From Nitrospina sp. UBA6727 (lineage in GTDB: Bacteria; Nitrospinota; Nitrospinia; Nitrospinales; VA-1), in contig DKID01000012.1 of the NCBI GenBank assembly GCA_002454045.1, positions 1 to 59,837 on the forward strand: 59,837 nt of DNA, read 5' to 3'. Both the position numbers and the translations under genes were made by a program. Each line of letters begins with the position of its first letter. Positions within the stretch are counted from its first letter, which is position 1. Shown here piece after piece: positions 33,410 through 42,343 of the stretch. The notes below the pieces were generated by a model that saw only the letters and a list, made by a program, of their open reading frames with translations, did not search any database and was not told the DNA's origin.

Positions 33410-34168
33410 TCACGAAGGGTCGGGCGAACTTCCTCCCACCATTTTCCGCGCAAAGTTTTTTTCCGCGATGTAAATAAAATCCTGCGAAAAATCATCCATG
33501 ACCGATGTAAAAAGTACAACTTTATTGTTGAAGTAGTTGAAGAATATGACGGCCGGAATCGCCGCCGCCAACCCCGCGGCGGTTGCGATGAGCGCTTCCG
33601 CAATCCCGGGCGCCACGCCGCCGATACTGGCTGTACCTTGCACGCTAATGGACCGGAAGGAATGCATAATCCCCCACACCGTCCCGAACAATCCGATGAA
33701 GGGCGTCGTGCTTCCCGTCGTCGCTAGAAAATCGAGTCGGCGCGAAAGACGTTCCACTTCCCGATTGGTGGCTTTGTTGAGAACAAGACCGATGCCTTTC
33801 AAGTCTATAGGGGTTATCAACTTGCTGTCGGCGGACGGAGATTTTTCGCGTTCTTTTTTCGGCGACTTCTGATTCTGAAAAATATAAAGTTCACGGTAGC
33901 CGGCCAAGAATATGCGCGCCAACGGGCTGACCCGCAACTCTTTCGCCAAGTTGTAAATGTGCGTCAAGTTTTCCATCTTCGAGAAGACTTGCAGAAATCG
34001 GCTGTCTTCATTTTTCGCCGTGCGATAAATTCTGAACTTACTCGCGATGACCGCCCAAGATACGATGGAAAATATCAGGAGCAAAAGCAGAACGCATTTA
34101 GCCATCAAACTCGATTGCATGACCAACTCAACGACGCTTAATGGACTGTCCGAAATCACATTTTGCAC
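33410..34168 (-). CDS. tolQ: Tol system proton-channel subunit TolQ (ExbB family)
   Basis: An inner-membrane protein with three TMs: MAKCVLLLLLIFSIVSWAV at the N-terminus, then FIGLFGTVWGIMHSF and AAIPAVIFFNYF after EALIATAAGLAAAIP, the MotA/TolQ/ExbB signature. The frame is open to 34213. The GTG at 34168 gives a family-like N-terminus (VQNVISDSPLSVVEL) and has GAAGAG upstream, so I start there (252 aa). First gene of the tol operon, with a promoter at 34251-34279. Confidence 0.93.
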   Translation of the reverse strand: MQNVISDSPLSVVELVMQSSLMAKCVLLLLLIFSIVSWAVIASKFRIYRTAKNEDSRFLQVFSKMENLTHIYNLAKELRVSPLARIFLAGYRELYIFQNQKSPKKEREKSPSADSKLITPIDLKGIGLVLNKATNREVERLSRRLDFLATTGSTTPFIGLFGTVWGIMHSFRSISVQGTASIGGVAPGIAEALIATAAGLAAAIPAVIFFNYFNNKVVLFTSVMDDFSQDFIYIAEKNFARKMVGGSSPDPS

Positions 34169-34250
34169 TAGGAATCTCTTCGCTGGAAAATGAGGACCGA
34201 AGGCGGGACGCAAAAGGTAAAATTCTACTTTCCCCTACACACCACCGCGC

Positions 34251-34279
34251 ACTTTAATTAAATCCGCAATTTAAGTCAA
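34251..34279 (-). promoter_or_regulatory. Sigma70-type promoter of tolQRAB-pal
   Basis: On the minus strand TTGACT and TAAAGT are separated by exactly 17 bases, about 80 bases upstream of the tolQ GTG. It lies between efp and tolQ, so the tol operon can be expressed independently of efp. Confidence 0.65.
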
Positions 34280-34359
34280 ATTTTGTTAGGAAAGAAAAAC
34301 CAGGGAAGGCGTCGCGGTAAATTGCAACCGATTGCAAACGCAACATTCGTGCGCCGATT

Positions 34360-34938
34360 TCAGGACCGCTTCTTCGCCCGTTCCAGATACTCACCCGACG
34401 CAGTCGAGACGCGCACCAACTCGCCGGTCTGGATAAACTGCGGCACCGTCACAACGAAACCAGTTTCGAGCGTCGCAGGTTTTCCCGACGCCGAAGCGGT
34501 GGCTCCTTTCAGCGGCGGTTCGGTATCGGTCACTTTGAGGTCCACGGTCTCGGGGAAGGACGCTCCTACGGGGTGGTCGTCGCAAAACTCAATCGTCACC
34601 CGGGCATTAGGCAACAGAAACTTTTTGCCAGCGCCGACAATTTTTTCATCCAGAAATATCTGCTCATAAGTACCGCGGTTCATGAAGCAAAGCCCCGCCG
34701 GGTCGTCGTATAAATATTCCATCTCCACCTGCTCCATCTCGGCGCGCTCGATGGTTTCATCGGCGCGGAACTTGATTTCCATTTGCGTTCCATCCTTCAA
34801 TTTTCTAAGTTTGGCTTGCATGAAGGCTCTGCCTTTTCCCGGCGTGCGGTGTTCCGCCGACATAACGCGATACAACTCGCCCTTAACTTTGATCACATAA
34901 CCGAGACGAAGTCCGTTACCATTGACGAAAGTAACCAT
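34360..34938 (-). CDS. efp: Elongation factor P
   Basis: EF-P relieves ribosome stalling at polyproline. The 192 residues have the KOW-like domain with the loop TPGKGRAF, whose Lys is at the position modified by EpmA-type lysylation in gammaproteobacteria. OB domains follow (EMEYLYDDPAGLCFMN, PVGASFPETVDLKVTDTEP, and GFVVTVPQFIQTGELVRV for the signature). Whether the Lys is modified here is unknown. No epmA or epmB is in the window. Confidence 0.95.
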   Translation of the reverse strand: MVTFVNGNGLRLGYVIKVKGELYRVMSAEHRTPGKGRAFMQAKLRKLKDGTQMEIKFRADETIERAEMEQVEMEYLYDDPAGLCFMNRGTYEQIFLDEKIVGAGKKFLLPNARVTIEFCDDHPVGASFPETVDLKVTDTEPPLKGATASASGKPATLETGFVVTVPQFIQTGELVRVSTASGEYLERAKKRS

Positions 34939-35039
34939 CCGAAAATTTCCGTAGATTTATTGATTGGTTGAAGCGGGATAAAACAAAATCACCGCGCGCG
35001 CGACGGGGCGATTATCGTGGAGCCGAGGAAAAGAATCAA

Positions 35040-35075
35040 GAAAAATTGTCGTCACCATCACCGTTATCACCGTGG
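35040..35075. repeat. Low-complexity CACCATCACCG tract
   Basis: GTCGTCACCATCACCGTTATCACCGTGG-like sequence just upstream of the zinc-ribbon methyltransferase. Same repeat class as in other gaps. Confidence 0.45.
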
Positions 35076-35107
35076 CCGCAACGGGAAAGTCCGGGAGGAT
35101 TGAGGGA

Positions 35108-35827
35108 ATGAAATGTCCGCTGTGTAGTTTTTCCGCCCGCTACCTGACCGCCGCAGAAGGGCGTGAATACTGGCTCTGCCCCCGGTGCCGGGCGATATCC
35201 GTGCCGGCGAAGTTTCACGTTCCCCGCGACGAAGAAGTCAAACGCTATCTGCAACACGAGAACAATCTTGAGAACGAAGGCTATGTCAAAATGTTTCAGG
35301 AAAAAATTTCCGCTCTGCAAACGTACGAAATTAAGTCGGCGTTGGATTATGGTTGCGGCTATGAACCCGTGCTCAAAACTTTGCTGGAAAGACAGGGCAT
35401 TAAGACGGACGGATACGACCCGAATTTTTTCCCCGACATCCATTTGGACAAACGTTACGACTTGGTCATCTCCACGGAAACCTTTGAGCATTTCAGAACC
35501 CCGGCGCAGGAAATTCCGCGCATCGCCGACCGCGTCGCCGCGGGTGGGATTCTCGCAATCATGACCCGGTTTTATCCCGCCGCAAACAAGAGACCCGTGG
35601 CGGATGAATTCGCAAACTGGTTTTACAAACGCGACCCGACGCACATCATTTTTTACTGCACCGCGACTTTCCGCTGGCTGGCGGGAAGCATCGGGTTTGA
35701 ATTGGTTTTCAATAACGAATACGATTTTGTGGTGTTGCGAAAACCGCGCGCGCCGCAGTTGCAAAAAAACTTTGGCGGGGACTCGACGGCGAAGAAAAAA
35801 ATCGCCGCGGCAAATACAAAAAACTAA
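35108..35827 (+). CDS. Class I SAM-dependent methyltransferase with N-terminal zinc ribbon
   Basis: 239 residues. An N-terminal CPLC...CPRC zinc ribbon (residues 3-30) is followed by a methyltransferase domain: ALDYGCGYEPVLKTLLERQG (motif I, with YGCG for the usual GxGxG), DLVISTETFEHF and GILAIMTRFY. It is of the Methyltransf_23 type; the substrate is unknown. The ATG at 35108 follows GGAGGATTGAGGG, a very good ribosome-binding site, so I reject the longer frame from 35072. Confidence 0.8.
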   Translation: MKCPLCSFSARYLTAAEGREYWLCPRCRAISVPAKFHVPRDEEVKRYLQHENNLENEGYVKMFQEKISALQTYEIKSALDYGCGYEPVLKTLLERQGIKTDGYDPNFFPDIHLDKRYDLVISTETFEHFRTPAQEIPRIADRVAAGGILAIMTRFYPAANKRPVADEFANWFYKRDPTHIIFYCTATFRWLAGSIGFELVFNNEYDFVVLRKPRAPQLQKNFGGDSTAKKKIAAANTKN

Positions 35828-35965
35828 CCGTCCGCCACCGTCATCGTCATGACCATCACCGTTTCTTCGTCCGCCGCCGTTCCCGTCCCGTCCGCCGCCC
35901 GCCGCAGTTTCCCGTCCTTTCGTTCGCCGCGATGGTTTTTTGTTCGCCGACAAAAGTCGTCGTCG
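35828..35965. repeat. Low-complexity gap between convergent genes
   Basis: CCGTCCGCCACCGTCATCGTC-like degenerate repeats. No gene. Confidence 0.5.
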
Positions 35966-38422
35966 CTAGTCGGCGCCGTGCTTGGCGGAAGTTGGGAAGG
36001 TCAGGGAGAACGTCGTGCCTTCTCCTTCGCGGGTGGCGACGTTAATCTTGCCGCCGTATTTCAACACCAGTTGGTGGACGATGTTTAGTCCCAAGCCGGT
36101 TCCCTTCCCCTGCTCTTTGGTGGTAAAAAACGGGTCGTAAATTTTCGACAAATATTCTTTTGGAATGCCCGGCCCCGTGTCGATAATTTTCACGAGAACG
36201 TTGCCGTTTTTCTTTTCGGTTGAGATTGCCAGTTCGCCTTTGCCTTCCATCGCCTGCACCGCGTTGGTCAGCAGGTTGACAAAAATCTGCTGAATTTCCT
36301 CCGGCTTCGCTTTGATGAGAGGCAACGCGGAATACTTTTTATCCAACTTGATGTCGTCGTTGTAGGAAGTAAGAATTGCGATATCAACCGCGGCGTCGAT
36401 ACGCTCGTTGAGATTCACTTCCGTTTCGTTCGCCGTCATCGCCGAACGCATATACCCCGACATGTTTAGGATAATCGCCGACATGTGTTTGGAGCGGGCA
36501 AAAACTTTGTCGGCATATTTTTGGATTTTGTCCGGGTCCTTTTCCGCAAGAATGGCTTCGGTAAAACCCATGATCGACGCCAGCGGATTGTTCAACTCGT
36601 GGGCGATGCCGGCGGTGAGCGTGCCCAGTCCAGACAGCTTTTCCGCCATCGCCAGTTGGTCGTGCAACTCGACGTCCTCGGTGACGTCGCGCAAAAGAAG
36701 TCCCAACCGTTTGCCGCGGCCGTCGTGGATGACAATGTCAAAAATCTGAAAAGCAAAAACGCGGCCGCCCAGTTTGACGGTTTGCTTCATGCTTTGCAGG
36801 GGAGGAGATTCCTTCGGGGCAAGCGGGTCTTGCGCGGTGTAACATTGCATCGTCTTGCCGCCTAAGTTTCGGGAAGAAATAGGCGCGACTTCGCCGTGAA
36901 AATTGAGGAGCACTTCCTGCAAAACTTTCCACGCCGGAGCAGACTCAAGCCTTAAGTCGGTTAAGGACTGCCCGTGAAGTCGGTCGGCAGTTTCGCGGGC
37001 GACACTCTCGAACGCGCCGTTCACATATTCTATTTTTAGGTTGGGGTCAAAAATGACCACCGCGTCGGGAACACTTCTGAGAATGCTGTCGGTGTATTCT
37101 TTGAGATAAAGAACCTCCTCGGTTTTTTCGAGCACCTGGTTTTCCAATCCTGAAAAAGATTTTTGCAACAACGCGTTCATCAAGTTCACTTCGTTGGCAA
37201 GTGCTTCAAGTTCATCGCCGGTTTTAATTTCCAGTGCTTCGACTTTTTCCCCTTTGCCGATACGCTCCGCGGCTTTCTGCAGTTTGCGAATCGGCTGCAC
37301 GATTTTCTTCGCCGCCAGAGAACCCATGCCGCCGATCAACAGGATGGAAACTACGCCCGCCATGGAAATCCATGCAAAAAGTTTTTGCGTGGGAGCAAAG
37401 AGTTCGTCCGACGCCTGCCACGCAAAGGTGTACCAAGTTTTTCCTTCCGACCCGGCAATCCATTTCCGGGTCTGCTCCAACGGCGAAAACCCGATGATAG
37501 AAAGTTCTTCGCCGCCGTGACCATCGCCCATGGTCTTCACCCAATCGGGATTCTTCCCCGTAACGCGCTTCACCAAGACCGGGTCGGGCAACACAAATCC
37601 CGTCGGCAAGATGGGGCAATCCAGCACCATCCCCCGCGCATCGATTAGCATGACGTGGCCCGTCTCGCCGAAAGTAATCGGTTCTATGTAACTAGAAAAA
37701 AATTCCTTCGTGTCGAACACGTGGTGCAGAACTCCGATGGTTTTTTCTTCTTCATCCAGAATCGGGAAGGCGAAAGTCATCAGGAAGGACTGGGTCTTTT
37801 CATCGAAAGTAATCGGTCCCACGTGAACAAAATCTTTACCGCCGTGGAAAGTTTTTTCCCGCGCTGGTTTTCCCGCGTGGAGAAAATCGGGGAAGTCATT
37901 GACGCTCGCCCTGAGAATCCCGAACGCGTCGGTGACGTATAAGGCGCGGGTCGCAAAGTCCAACGGGGTCTTGCTTTGCTGGAAACTTTGCAACACCCGG
38001 CTCGCTTCTGTTCCCATGATGGACCGGGACGAATCGGCAACCCAGGCTCTTTCTTGTTCCTGAATATTTTTTTTGCGCGCGGTGGGGTTGAGGGCGCGGA
38101 GAACTTGGTTAAAATTCTGAACGGCGGACTTGATGACGGGATGAGTCGCGTGGCGGATATTTCTTGCGACCTCGCCTTCAATCAACAAATCTATCTTGGT
38201 GGAAGTTTCGTAAGCCAAGGCTTTGAAACTGGCGCCGATTACTCCCTGCAAGGATTTCGTCCCCTGCAAATAGGAAAGGATCATCGCCAGTATCAAAGGC
38301 AGGGCGCCAACCCCCAGCATGGTCCAGACTAATTTATTTTTTAACCCAGCCTTTATGCGCGACGTTCCCGATTGCCCGGAACCGCCGCGGTGAGCAGAAG
38401 TGCCGCCGTGAATAGCGTCCAT
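35966..38422 (-). CDS. Sensor histidine kinase (Cache-HAMP-PAS-HisKA-HATPase)
   Basis: 818 residues in the inner membrane. TM1 lies at about 32-56 and a periplasmic Cache-like sensor at about 60-340 (FAFPILDEEEKTIGVLHHV, ETGHVMLIDARGMVLD). TM2 is at about 348-370, HAMP at 374-420, and a PAS domain at about 445-580 (SVPDAVVIFDPNLKIEYVN). HisKA follows with phospho-acceptor His608 in GIAHELNNPLASI. The HATPase has FVNLLTNAVQAMEG, IDTGPGIP and GKGTGLGLNIV. It resembles NtrB/ZraS-type kinases. It starts 29 bases after the response regulator stop, so the two form a two-component system with an unknown signal. Confidence 0.93.
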   Translation of the reverse strand: MDAIHGGTSAHRGGSGQSGTSRIKAGLKNKLVWTMLGVGALPLILAMILSYLQGTKSLQGVIGASFKALAYETSTKIDLLIEGEVARNIRHATHPVIKSAVQNFNQVLRALNPTARKKNIQEQERAWVADSSRSIMGTEASRVLQSFQQSKTPLDFATRALYVTDAFGILRASVNDFPDFLHAGKPAREKTFHGGKDFVHVGPITFDEKTQSFLMTFAFPILDEEEKTIGVLHHVFDTKEFFSSYIEPITFGETGHVMLIDARGMVLDCPILPTGFVLPDPVLVKRVTGKNPDWVKTMGDGHGGEELSIIGFSPLEQTRKWIAGSEGKTWYTFAWQASDELFAPTQKLFAWISMAGVVSILLIGGMGSLAAKKIVQPIRKLQKAAERIGKGEKVEALEIKTGDELEALANEVNLMNALLQKSFSGLENQVLEKTEEVLYLKEYTDSILRSVPDAVVIFDPNLKIEYVNGAFESVARETADRLHGQSLTDLRLESAPAWKVLQEVLLNFHGEVAPISSRNLGGKTMQCYTAQDPLAPKESPPLQSMKQTVKLGGRVFAFQIFDIVIHDGRGKRLGLLLRDVTEDVELHDQLAMAEKLSGLGTLTAGIAHELNNPLASIMGFTEAILAEKDPDKIQKYADKVFARSKHMSAIILNMSGYMRSAMTANETEVNLNERIDAAVDIAILTSYNDDIKLDKKYSALPLIKAKPEEIQQIFVNLLTNAVQAMEGKGELAISTEKKNGNVLVKIIDTGPGIPKEYLSKIYDPFFTTKEQGKGTGLGLNIVHQLVLKYGGKINVATREGEGTTFSLTFPTSAKHGAD

Positions 38423-38451
38423 GGATAAGCCTCTCGTTATGGATATACGAT

Positions 38452-38874
38452 TCAGGCATAGTTAAAATTCTGCGGCGCGGCGAACACCTCCGCAACTTTG
38501 GTCAGCAGTTTTTCTTTCTCGATAGGCTTGACCATATAATCCTGCACGCCTTTCTTAAGCAGAGAAACTGCCAGGTCCGAGTCGGGATAGCCCGTGACCA
38601 CGACGATCGGGATGGAAGGTGCGTGCTTCCTCAAATAATCGATGGCCTCGATGCCGTTGACCTTCGGCATTCTGATGTCGCAAATGATCATCCCAACTTG
38701 CAGTAGGTTGGAACCCGACTTCATCAAGTTGACTCCTTCTTCACCATCCGAAGCCTCGATTACGTTGTAGTCGGCTGACTCTAGATGAATTCGCAATACC
38801 TCTCTCACCTCCGGTTCATCGTCGATGATGAGGATTTTGCCCTTGGTGCTGGCTACTTGGTTTATGAAAGACAT
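38452..38874 (-). CDS. CheY-like single-domain response regulator
   Basis: 140 residues from the ATG at 38874, which follows GACGAGGAGGTCGAT, a strong ribosome-binding site; the longer frame from 38904 is not needed. It is a receiver domain only: KILIIDDEPEVREVLR (acidic pocket), MIICDIRMPKVNG with the phospho-acceptor Asp, VVVTGYPD and the Lys of YMVKPIEKE. There is no output domain, so the effect must be by protein contact or onward phosphotransfer. Cotranscribed with the histidine kinase at 35966-38422. Confidence 0.93.
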   Translation of the reverse strand: MSFINQVASTKGKILIIDDEPEVREVLRIHLESADYNVIEASDGEEGVNLMKSGSNLLQVGMIICDIRMPKVNGIEAIDYLRKHAPSIPIVVVTGYPDSDLAVSLLKKGVQDYMVKPIEKEKLLTKVAEVFAAPQNFNYA

Positions 38875-39066
38875 ATCGACCTCCTCGTCAAAAATTGGAA
38901 GCAAAGTTCACCGCCGGGAAAAACCGCAAGTTGACTTTTTCGCAACAAGTGAACTCAACCACTAACCTTCGCGAATATAATTCCGTAACACAAATCTCGC
39001 CATAGTTTTCACAATGAAAATGCTTTCATTAAAAATTGCGCAACGGCGGTGACGACGGCGGCGCGA

Positions 39067-39501
39067 TTAATTTTTGCTTTGCACAAATGTCCGAATGAAA
39101 TGGGTCACGTTCCAGCCTTCTTCTTCGCTGATAACTTTTCCGATGCGAACCGGCATCTCCGTTCCGGGGCTTCCGTTCCTCAACACCCACATGAACTCGC
39201 CGTCGGTGCGAATCTCTTGCCATTTTAGATCGGTGAAATCTCGCGGCGGGTGGCCGGGAAGTTTAACCCCCCGCCCGTCGTCGCCGTGGCAAGCAACGCA
39301 CAGACCTTTGCCAAAATAAATTTCGCGGCCGGCTTTAATCCTTGCAAGAGTTGCGGGGTAGGGATTGTCCAAGTCCTGAATTTCCTCCAACAGTTCAGGG
39401 GGAACTCTCGGCTCGTAAATGTCCAAGTGAAACGCGCCCGCCGCCGACTTCCACGCAAACAAAAAAGCCAAGGCAACTATCGGAGTCAAAAAAATTCGCA
39501 T
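39067..39501 (-). CDS. Class I c-type cytochrome
   Basis: 144 residues with a signal peptide (FLTPIVALAFLFAWKSAAGA) and one haem-binding CVACH at about residue 69. The distal Met is probably in GTEMPVRIG. The segment AGREIYFGKGLCVACHGDDG RGV is typical of mono-haem cytochrome c subunits that transfer electrons in the periplasm. The partner oxidoreductase is not adjacent. Confidence 0.88.
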   Translation of the reverse strand: MRIFLTPIVALAFLFAWKSAAGAFHLDIYEPRVPPELLEEIQDLDNPYPATLARIKAGREIYFGKGLCVACHGDDGRGVKLPGHPPRDFTDLKWQEIRTDGEFMWVLRNGSPGTEMPVRIGKVISEEEGWNVTHFIRTFVQSKN

Positions 39502-39626
39502 CGTCTAAGTTCACGCCGTGAAATAAAAACGCCGCCGTGAAAAAGTTCGGCGCGGCGTTAAAAACTTTTGCTCACCGCCGTCGTCGCCGTCACCGTCGCG
39601 CCGTTGCGCTGCGGTTGATGCCGCCG
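39502..39626. repeat. Low-complexity gap
   Basis: GGCGGTGACG and CGTCGTCGCCGTCACCGTCGC-like units on both strands; no gene. Confidence 0.5.
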
Positions 39627-40166
39627 TCATCGGGCGGTGCGGACTAATCTTAGGAAAGCATCGGTGCCCGATATTTTATCCTGATAAGATTTGCCCCCCT
39701 CATCTTTGAAGGAAACCGTCACGGCTTTATTACGTTTCTGTTCGCTGGTCCAAGTTCCCCAACCCGCGCCTTCGGGAAACATGCTGTCGATGAAAATTTT
39801 GTCGCCGTCTTTATCGACGTTGCGTTTGCGTCGGTCATACAACGTGGCGGCTTCTTCCGGAGTGGGCAAACGCCAGTCGTCGTACCCCGCGAAATTTTTA
39901 TGACTCATGCGTTGCGCGTACTCGTTCGCCATGTACCAGTTGACCCACCCGGTTTCCATTTGCCAGTAGTCGCGAGTCATCCAGAGCAAACCGTTTTTGC
40001 GGTCGAGAGTGATGCCCTCCGCATAATTGGCGAAACGTTTATCGGCGGATTCGGCGATTGGCTTTTTGTCCGCCAACTCCGCCGCCGTGACGCCGCCGAA
40101 AAAAAGTAGCGCGAGAAAAACAACGGCGGTTGCGACCATCGTGGTGTTGCGTGATTCCGTGAACAT
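39627..40166 (-). CDS. Exported Lcl/DUF1566-domain protein
   Basis: 179 residues from the ATG at 40166, preceded by GGAGCGGG. A signal peptide, VATAVVFLALLFFGGVTAAE, is followed by a DUF1566/Lcl C-terminal-type domain: LDRKNGLLWMTRDYWQ, NEYAQRMSHKNFAGYDDWR, LPTPEEAATLYD, WGTWTSEQ and FLRLVRTAR. Such domains occur in surface and phage-tail-like adhesins. The function here is unknown. The open frame to 40418 runs through repeat DNA and is not part of the gene. Confidence 0.75.
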   Translation of the reverse strand: MFTESRNTTMVATAVVFLALLFFGGVTAAELADKKPIAESADKRFANYAEGITLDRKNGLLWMTRDYWQMETGWVNWYMANEYAQRMSHKNFAGYDDWRLPTPEEAATLYDRRKRNVDKDGDKIFIDSMFPEGAGWGTWTSEQKRNKAVTVSFKDEGGKSYQDKISGTDAFLRLVRTAR

Positions 40167-40204
40167 GTTCCCGCTCCGTTCTGTAAAGTTCCAGCGGAAA
40201 AATT

Positions 40205-40372
40205 TCCGCCGGCAAGCGTGACACCGGTGGCGTTCGTCAATGACGGTGGTGGCAACGGCGCGGGCGCGAGATTCTGGATTCCCGCTTTCGCGGGAATGAC
40301 GGCGGCGGCGCAACGGCGACGGCAGCGTTCGTCGATGACGACGGTGGTGGTGACGGCGGACTAATTCTACCC
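40205..40372. repeat. Low-complexity GACGGYGG tract containing a REP-like palindrome
   Basis: Degenerate GACGGTGGTGG/GGCAACGGCG units surround a perfect palindrome at 40278-40297. No coding evidence. Confidence 0.6.
40278..40297. repeat. dRS3-like palindrome ATTCCCGC-TTTC-GCGGGAAT
   Basis: A perfect 8-bp inverted repeat with a TTTC loop, within the longer phrase ATTCTGG ATTCCCGC...GCGGGAATGACGG. The same kind of element (dRS3 in Neisseria and similar dispersed repeats in other proteobacteria) is multicopy. Confidence 0.75.
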
Positions 40373-40508
40373 GCTCGCAAAATTCAAGTAAACGGGCAAA
40401 TCCTTTTGCAAGCCACATTTCCCGCTAGCGGTTTCGCGCGGCGTATTATATACTGACGTCACGAAAAAATTTCGGACCACGGCGTGGCGCAGACAAGGGA
40501 GGAATCCG

Positions 40509-40787
40509 TTGCAGTACAAAGTTTTCATTGCGGTGGAGATTAAAGGTTTGGCGGAAGAGGTGCATCGGGAAATTGCCGAGCGACTTGAAGAACACGGCGT
40601 CGAAAAAATTCCCGCGATAAGTTCCGCGTGGGAGTACGCTTGCGAAGCCGACGATGACACCGACGCGAAGGATAAAGCCATGCAGGTGTTCATCAACGTA
40701 GTGCGGACGTATCCCTGCGAGATGGGGATTGTCGTCCAGGCCGGGGCGTCGCAAATTTTGCGCCGGAAGAAAAAGTTCGACCCTTGA
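40509..40787 (+). CDS. Small conserved-looking protein, 92 aa
   Basis: Unrecognised. The TTG start follows GGGAGG by 7 bases. The sequence is an ordinary globular alpha/beta pattern: YKVFIAVEIKGLAEEVHREI, CEADDDTDAKDKAMQVFINV and PCEMGIVVQAGASQILRRKK. There is no signal peptide. It lies 70 bases upstream of the radical-SAM gene in the same direction, so the two may be functionally connected, but it does not look like a RiPP precursor. Confidence 0.6.
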   Translation: MQYKVFIAVEIKGLAEEVHREIAERLEEHGVEKIPAISSAWEYACEADDDTDAKDKAMQVFINVVRTYPCEMGIVVQAGASQILRRKKKFDP

Positions 40788-40857
40788 AGAATGGTATGAC
40801 GACGCGGCGGCGTAACGGCGGCGCGCGAAACCGTTTCATGTCACGGAGAAATGACGG
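40788..40857. repeat. Low-complexity spacer
   Basis: GACGACGCGGCGGCGTAACGGCGGCGCG sequence between the 92-aa gene and the radical SAM gene. Confidence 0.4.
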
Positions 40858-41970
40858 GTGAATATTATTTTGAATAGCTACTGCAACCTGAGTTGCAATT
40901 ACTGTTTTGCGGATGAGTATATGGAAGAGACGGTGAAGACTCCGGGGAAATCCATGGAGTATGATTATTTCCTAAACGAGTTTCTGCCGAAAATAAAAAA
41001 CGCGCCCATCATTAATTTCATGGGCGGGGAACCCACCTTGCATCCCCGCTTCAACGACATTTTTCAAAATACTTATGACCGCGTTCTGCCGTTCTCCCAC
41101 CTCAGCGTGTTCACCAACGGGTTGATGCCGGAAAAAGTTTTGTCGCTGTTGATGAAGACCGCCAGCCCCGACGGCGCCCCGAGCAAACAAATTACTTTCG
41201 CCATTCTATTGAACTGGCAAACGATGGAAAATATTTCGGAAAAAAACCACGCGCGGTGCAAGGAAGTCGCCGAACGTATGTTGCGCGTCAACGGCTACAG
41301 CGTCACCTTCAGCGTCAACCTCTACTCCAAAGATCAGGAACTCGATCGGCAGTGCGAAGAAATTGACCAGATTTATCAGCGCGCCGGATTGCCGCGCGAC
41401 AAGCAATATAAAATCCGCGTCAGCCCAGCGTTTCCCATTATCGGCGGGGAAGCCAACACCTATCTGCCGATTCGCGACTTCCCGAAAGTCGGCAAGAAAA
41501 TGCTGAACATCATGCAACGTTTTCCGCAATTGTGTTTTCGATTCGACTGCTCCTTGCCTCCTTGTTTTCTGGATGACATCGGTGACGACCAAATGTTGCT
41601 CACGGACCGGATTTATTTTCACGGCAACAAACAGTTACCGCCGATGGAAGAATGGAACCGCAACGAATATTATTTTGGATGCGCAGACGGAAGCCCGATG
41701 GATATCGACTCCAAGGGAGACTGCTTCAACTGTTTCCCCTTCCACAATCTGAAACTGGGGAACGTCGCGGATTTTAAGGAGGTGAACTCCATCGCCGTGG
41801 CGAAGATGGGGGCGAAATTTTTGCACACGGTGTTTGAAAAAACTGAGGCGAAGGAGCCTTGCCGATCTTGTCCGCACTATATGGTGCGATGCACAAGCGG
41901 CTGCTTTGCTTACAATTTTGTCGGCGAAAACGCAGAGGCGGCGGTGGTTAAAGAATCCTATCCAACTTGA
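40858..41970 (+). CDS. Radical SAM/SPASM-type enzyme
   Basis: 370 residues from a GTG preceded by GGAGAAATGACGG. The radical SAM [4Fe-4S] motif CNLSCNYC sits at residues 9-16, unusually close to the N-terminus. FMGGEPTLHPRF follows, and the barrel ends near residue 290. The C-terminus has SPASM-like Cys clusters: FGCADGSPMDIDSKGDCFNC, then CRSCPHYMVRCTSGC. Such enzymes mature peptides or sulfatases, but the substrate is unknown; no precursor peptide is evident. The 3' end overlaps the convergent parvulin gene by 23 bases. Confidence 0.85.
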   Translation: MNIILNSYCNLSCNYCFADEYMEETVKTPGKSMEYDYFLNEFLPKIKNAPIINFMGGEPTLHPRFNDIFQNTYDRVLPFSHLSVFTNGLMPEKVLSLLMKTASPDGAPSKQITFAILLNWQTMENISEKNHARCKEVAERMLRVNGYSVTFSVNLYSKDQELDRQCEEIDQIYQRAGLPRDKQYKIRVSPAFPIIGGEANTYLPIRDFPKVGKKMLNIMQRFPQLCFRFDCSLPPCFLDDIGDDQMLLTDRIYFHGNKQLPPMEEWNRNEYYFGCADGSPMDIDSKGDCFNCFPFHNLKLGNVADFKEVNSIAVAKMGAKFLHTVFEKTEAKEPCRSCPHYMVRCTSGCFAYNFVGENAEAAVVKESYPT

Positions 41971-42343
41971 CTTCTTGGCAAATGATGCCGACATGAAATC
42001 CTTCGCAAGACTCGACGGGACCAAACACGCCGCCTTTGTGCAAAGTCATTTTCTCAAGCCCGTCACGAATAAAATTGTCCAACTCGGCGTTGTCTAATTT
42101 TTTGAAACCGCCGCGCGGTTGCCGAGGGTCGCTCTTATTCCAACCCACCTCCAGCCATCCGAGGTTGCCGCCATCTTTCTTGGAGGCGGAACAAATACTA
42201 TACTTGTCAGCCAACTGCATCAGCATTTTGACCCGTCCCGTTTCCGCGGGGATGCTTGCGATCGTCTCCCGGAGCAAATCCGCCACCTCTTTTTTTTCGA
42301 CCAAAATATGTCGTATTTGAATTTGATGCGTTGCGCCCGCCAT
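41948..42343 (-). CDS. PpiC-type (parvulin) peptidyl-prolyl isomerase
   Basis: 131 residues, cytoplasmic (no signal peptide), a single rotamase domain: IQIRHILVEKKEVADLL, ADKYSICSASKKDGGNLGWL and EGFHVGIICQEVK. It resembles small stand-alone parvulins, with an insertion before FKKLDNAELDNFIRDGL. Divergent from maf. Confidence 0.82.
   Translation of the reverse strand: MAGATHQIQIRHILVEKKEVADLLRETIASIPAETGRVKMLMQLADKYSICSASKKDGGNLGWLEVGWNKSDPRQPRGGFKKLDNAELDNFIRDGLEKMTLHKGGVFGPVESCEGFHVGIICQEVKLDRIL

Noticed and set aside
35036..35953. 305-codon minus-strand frame over the zinc-ribbon methyltransferase
   Set aside because: Antisense shadow. The plus-strand gene has zinc-ribbon and methyltransferase motifs and a strong ribosome-binding site; the antisense product is low-complexity at both ends.
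40167..40418. N-terminal extension of the Lcl/DUF1566 protein
   Set aside because: It reads through the REP-like palindrome and GACGG repeats and would bury the signal peptide.
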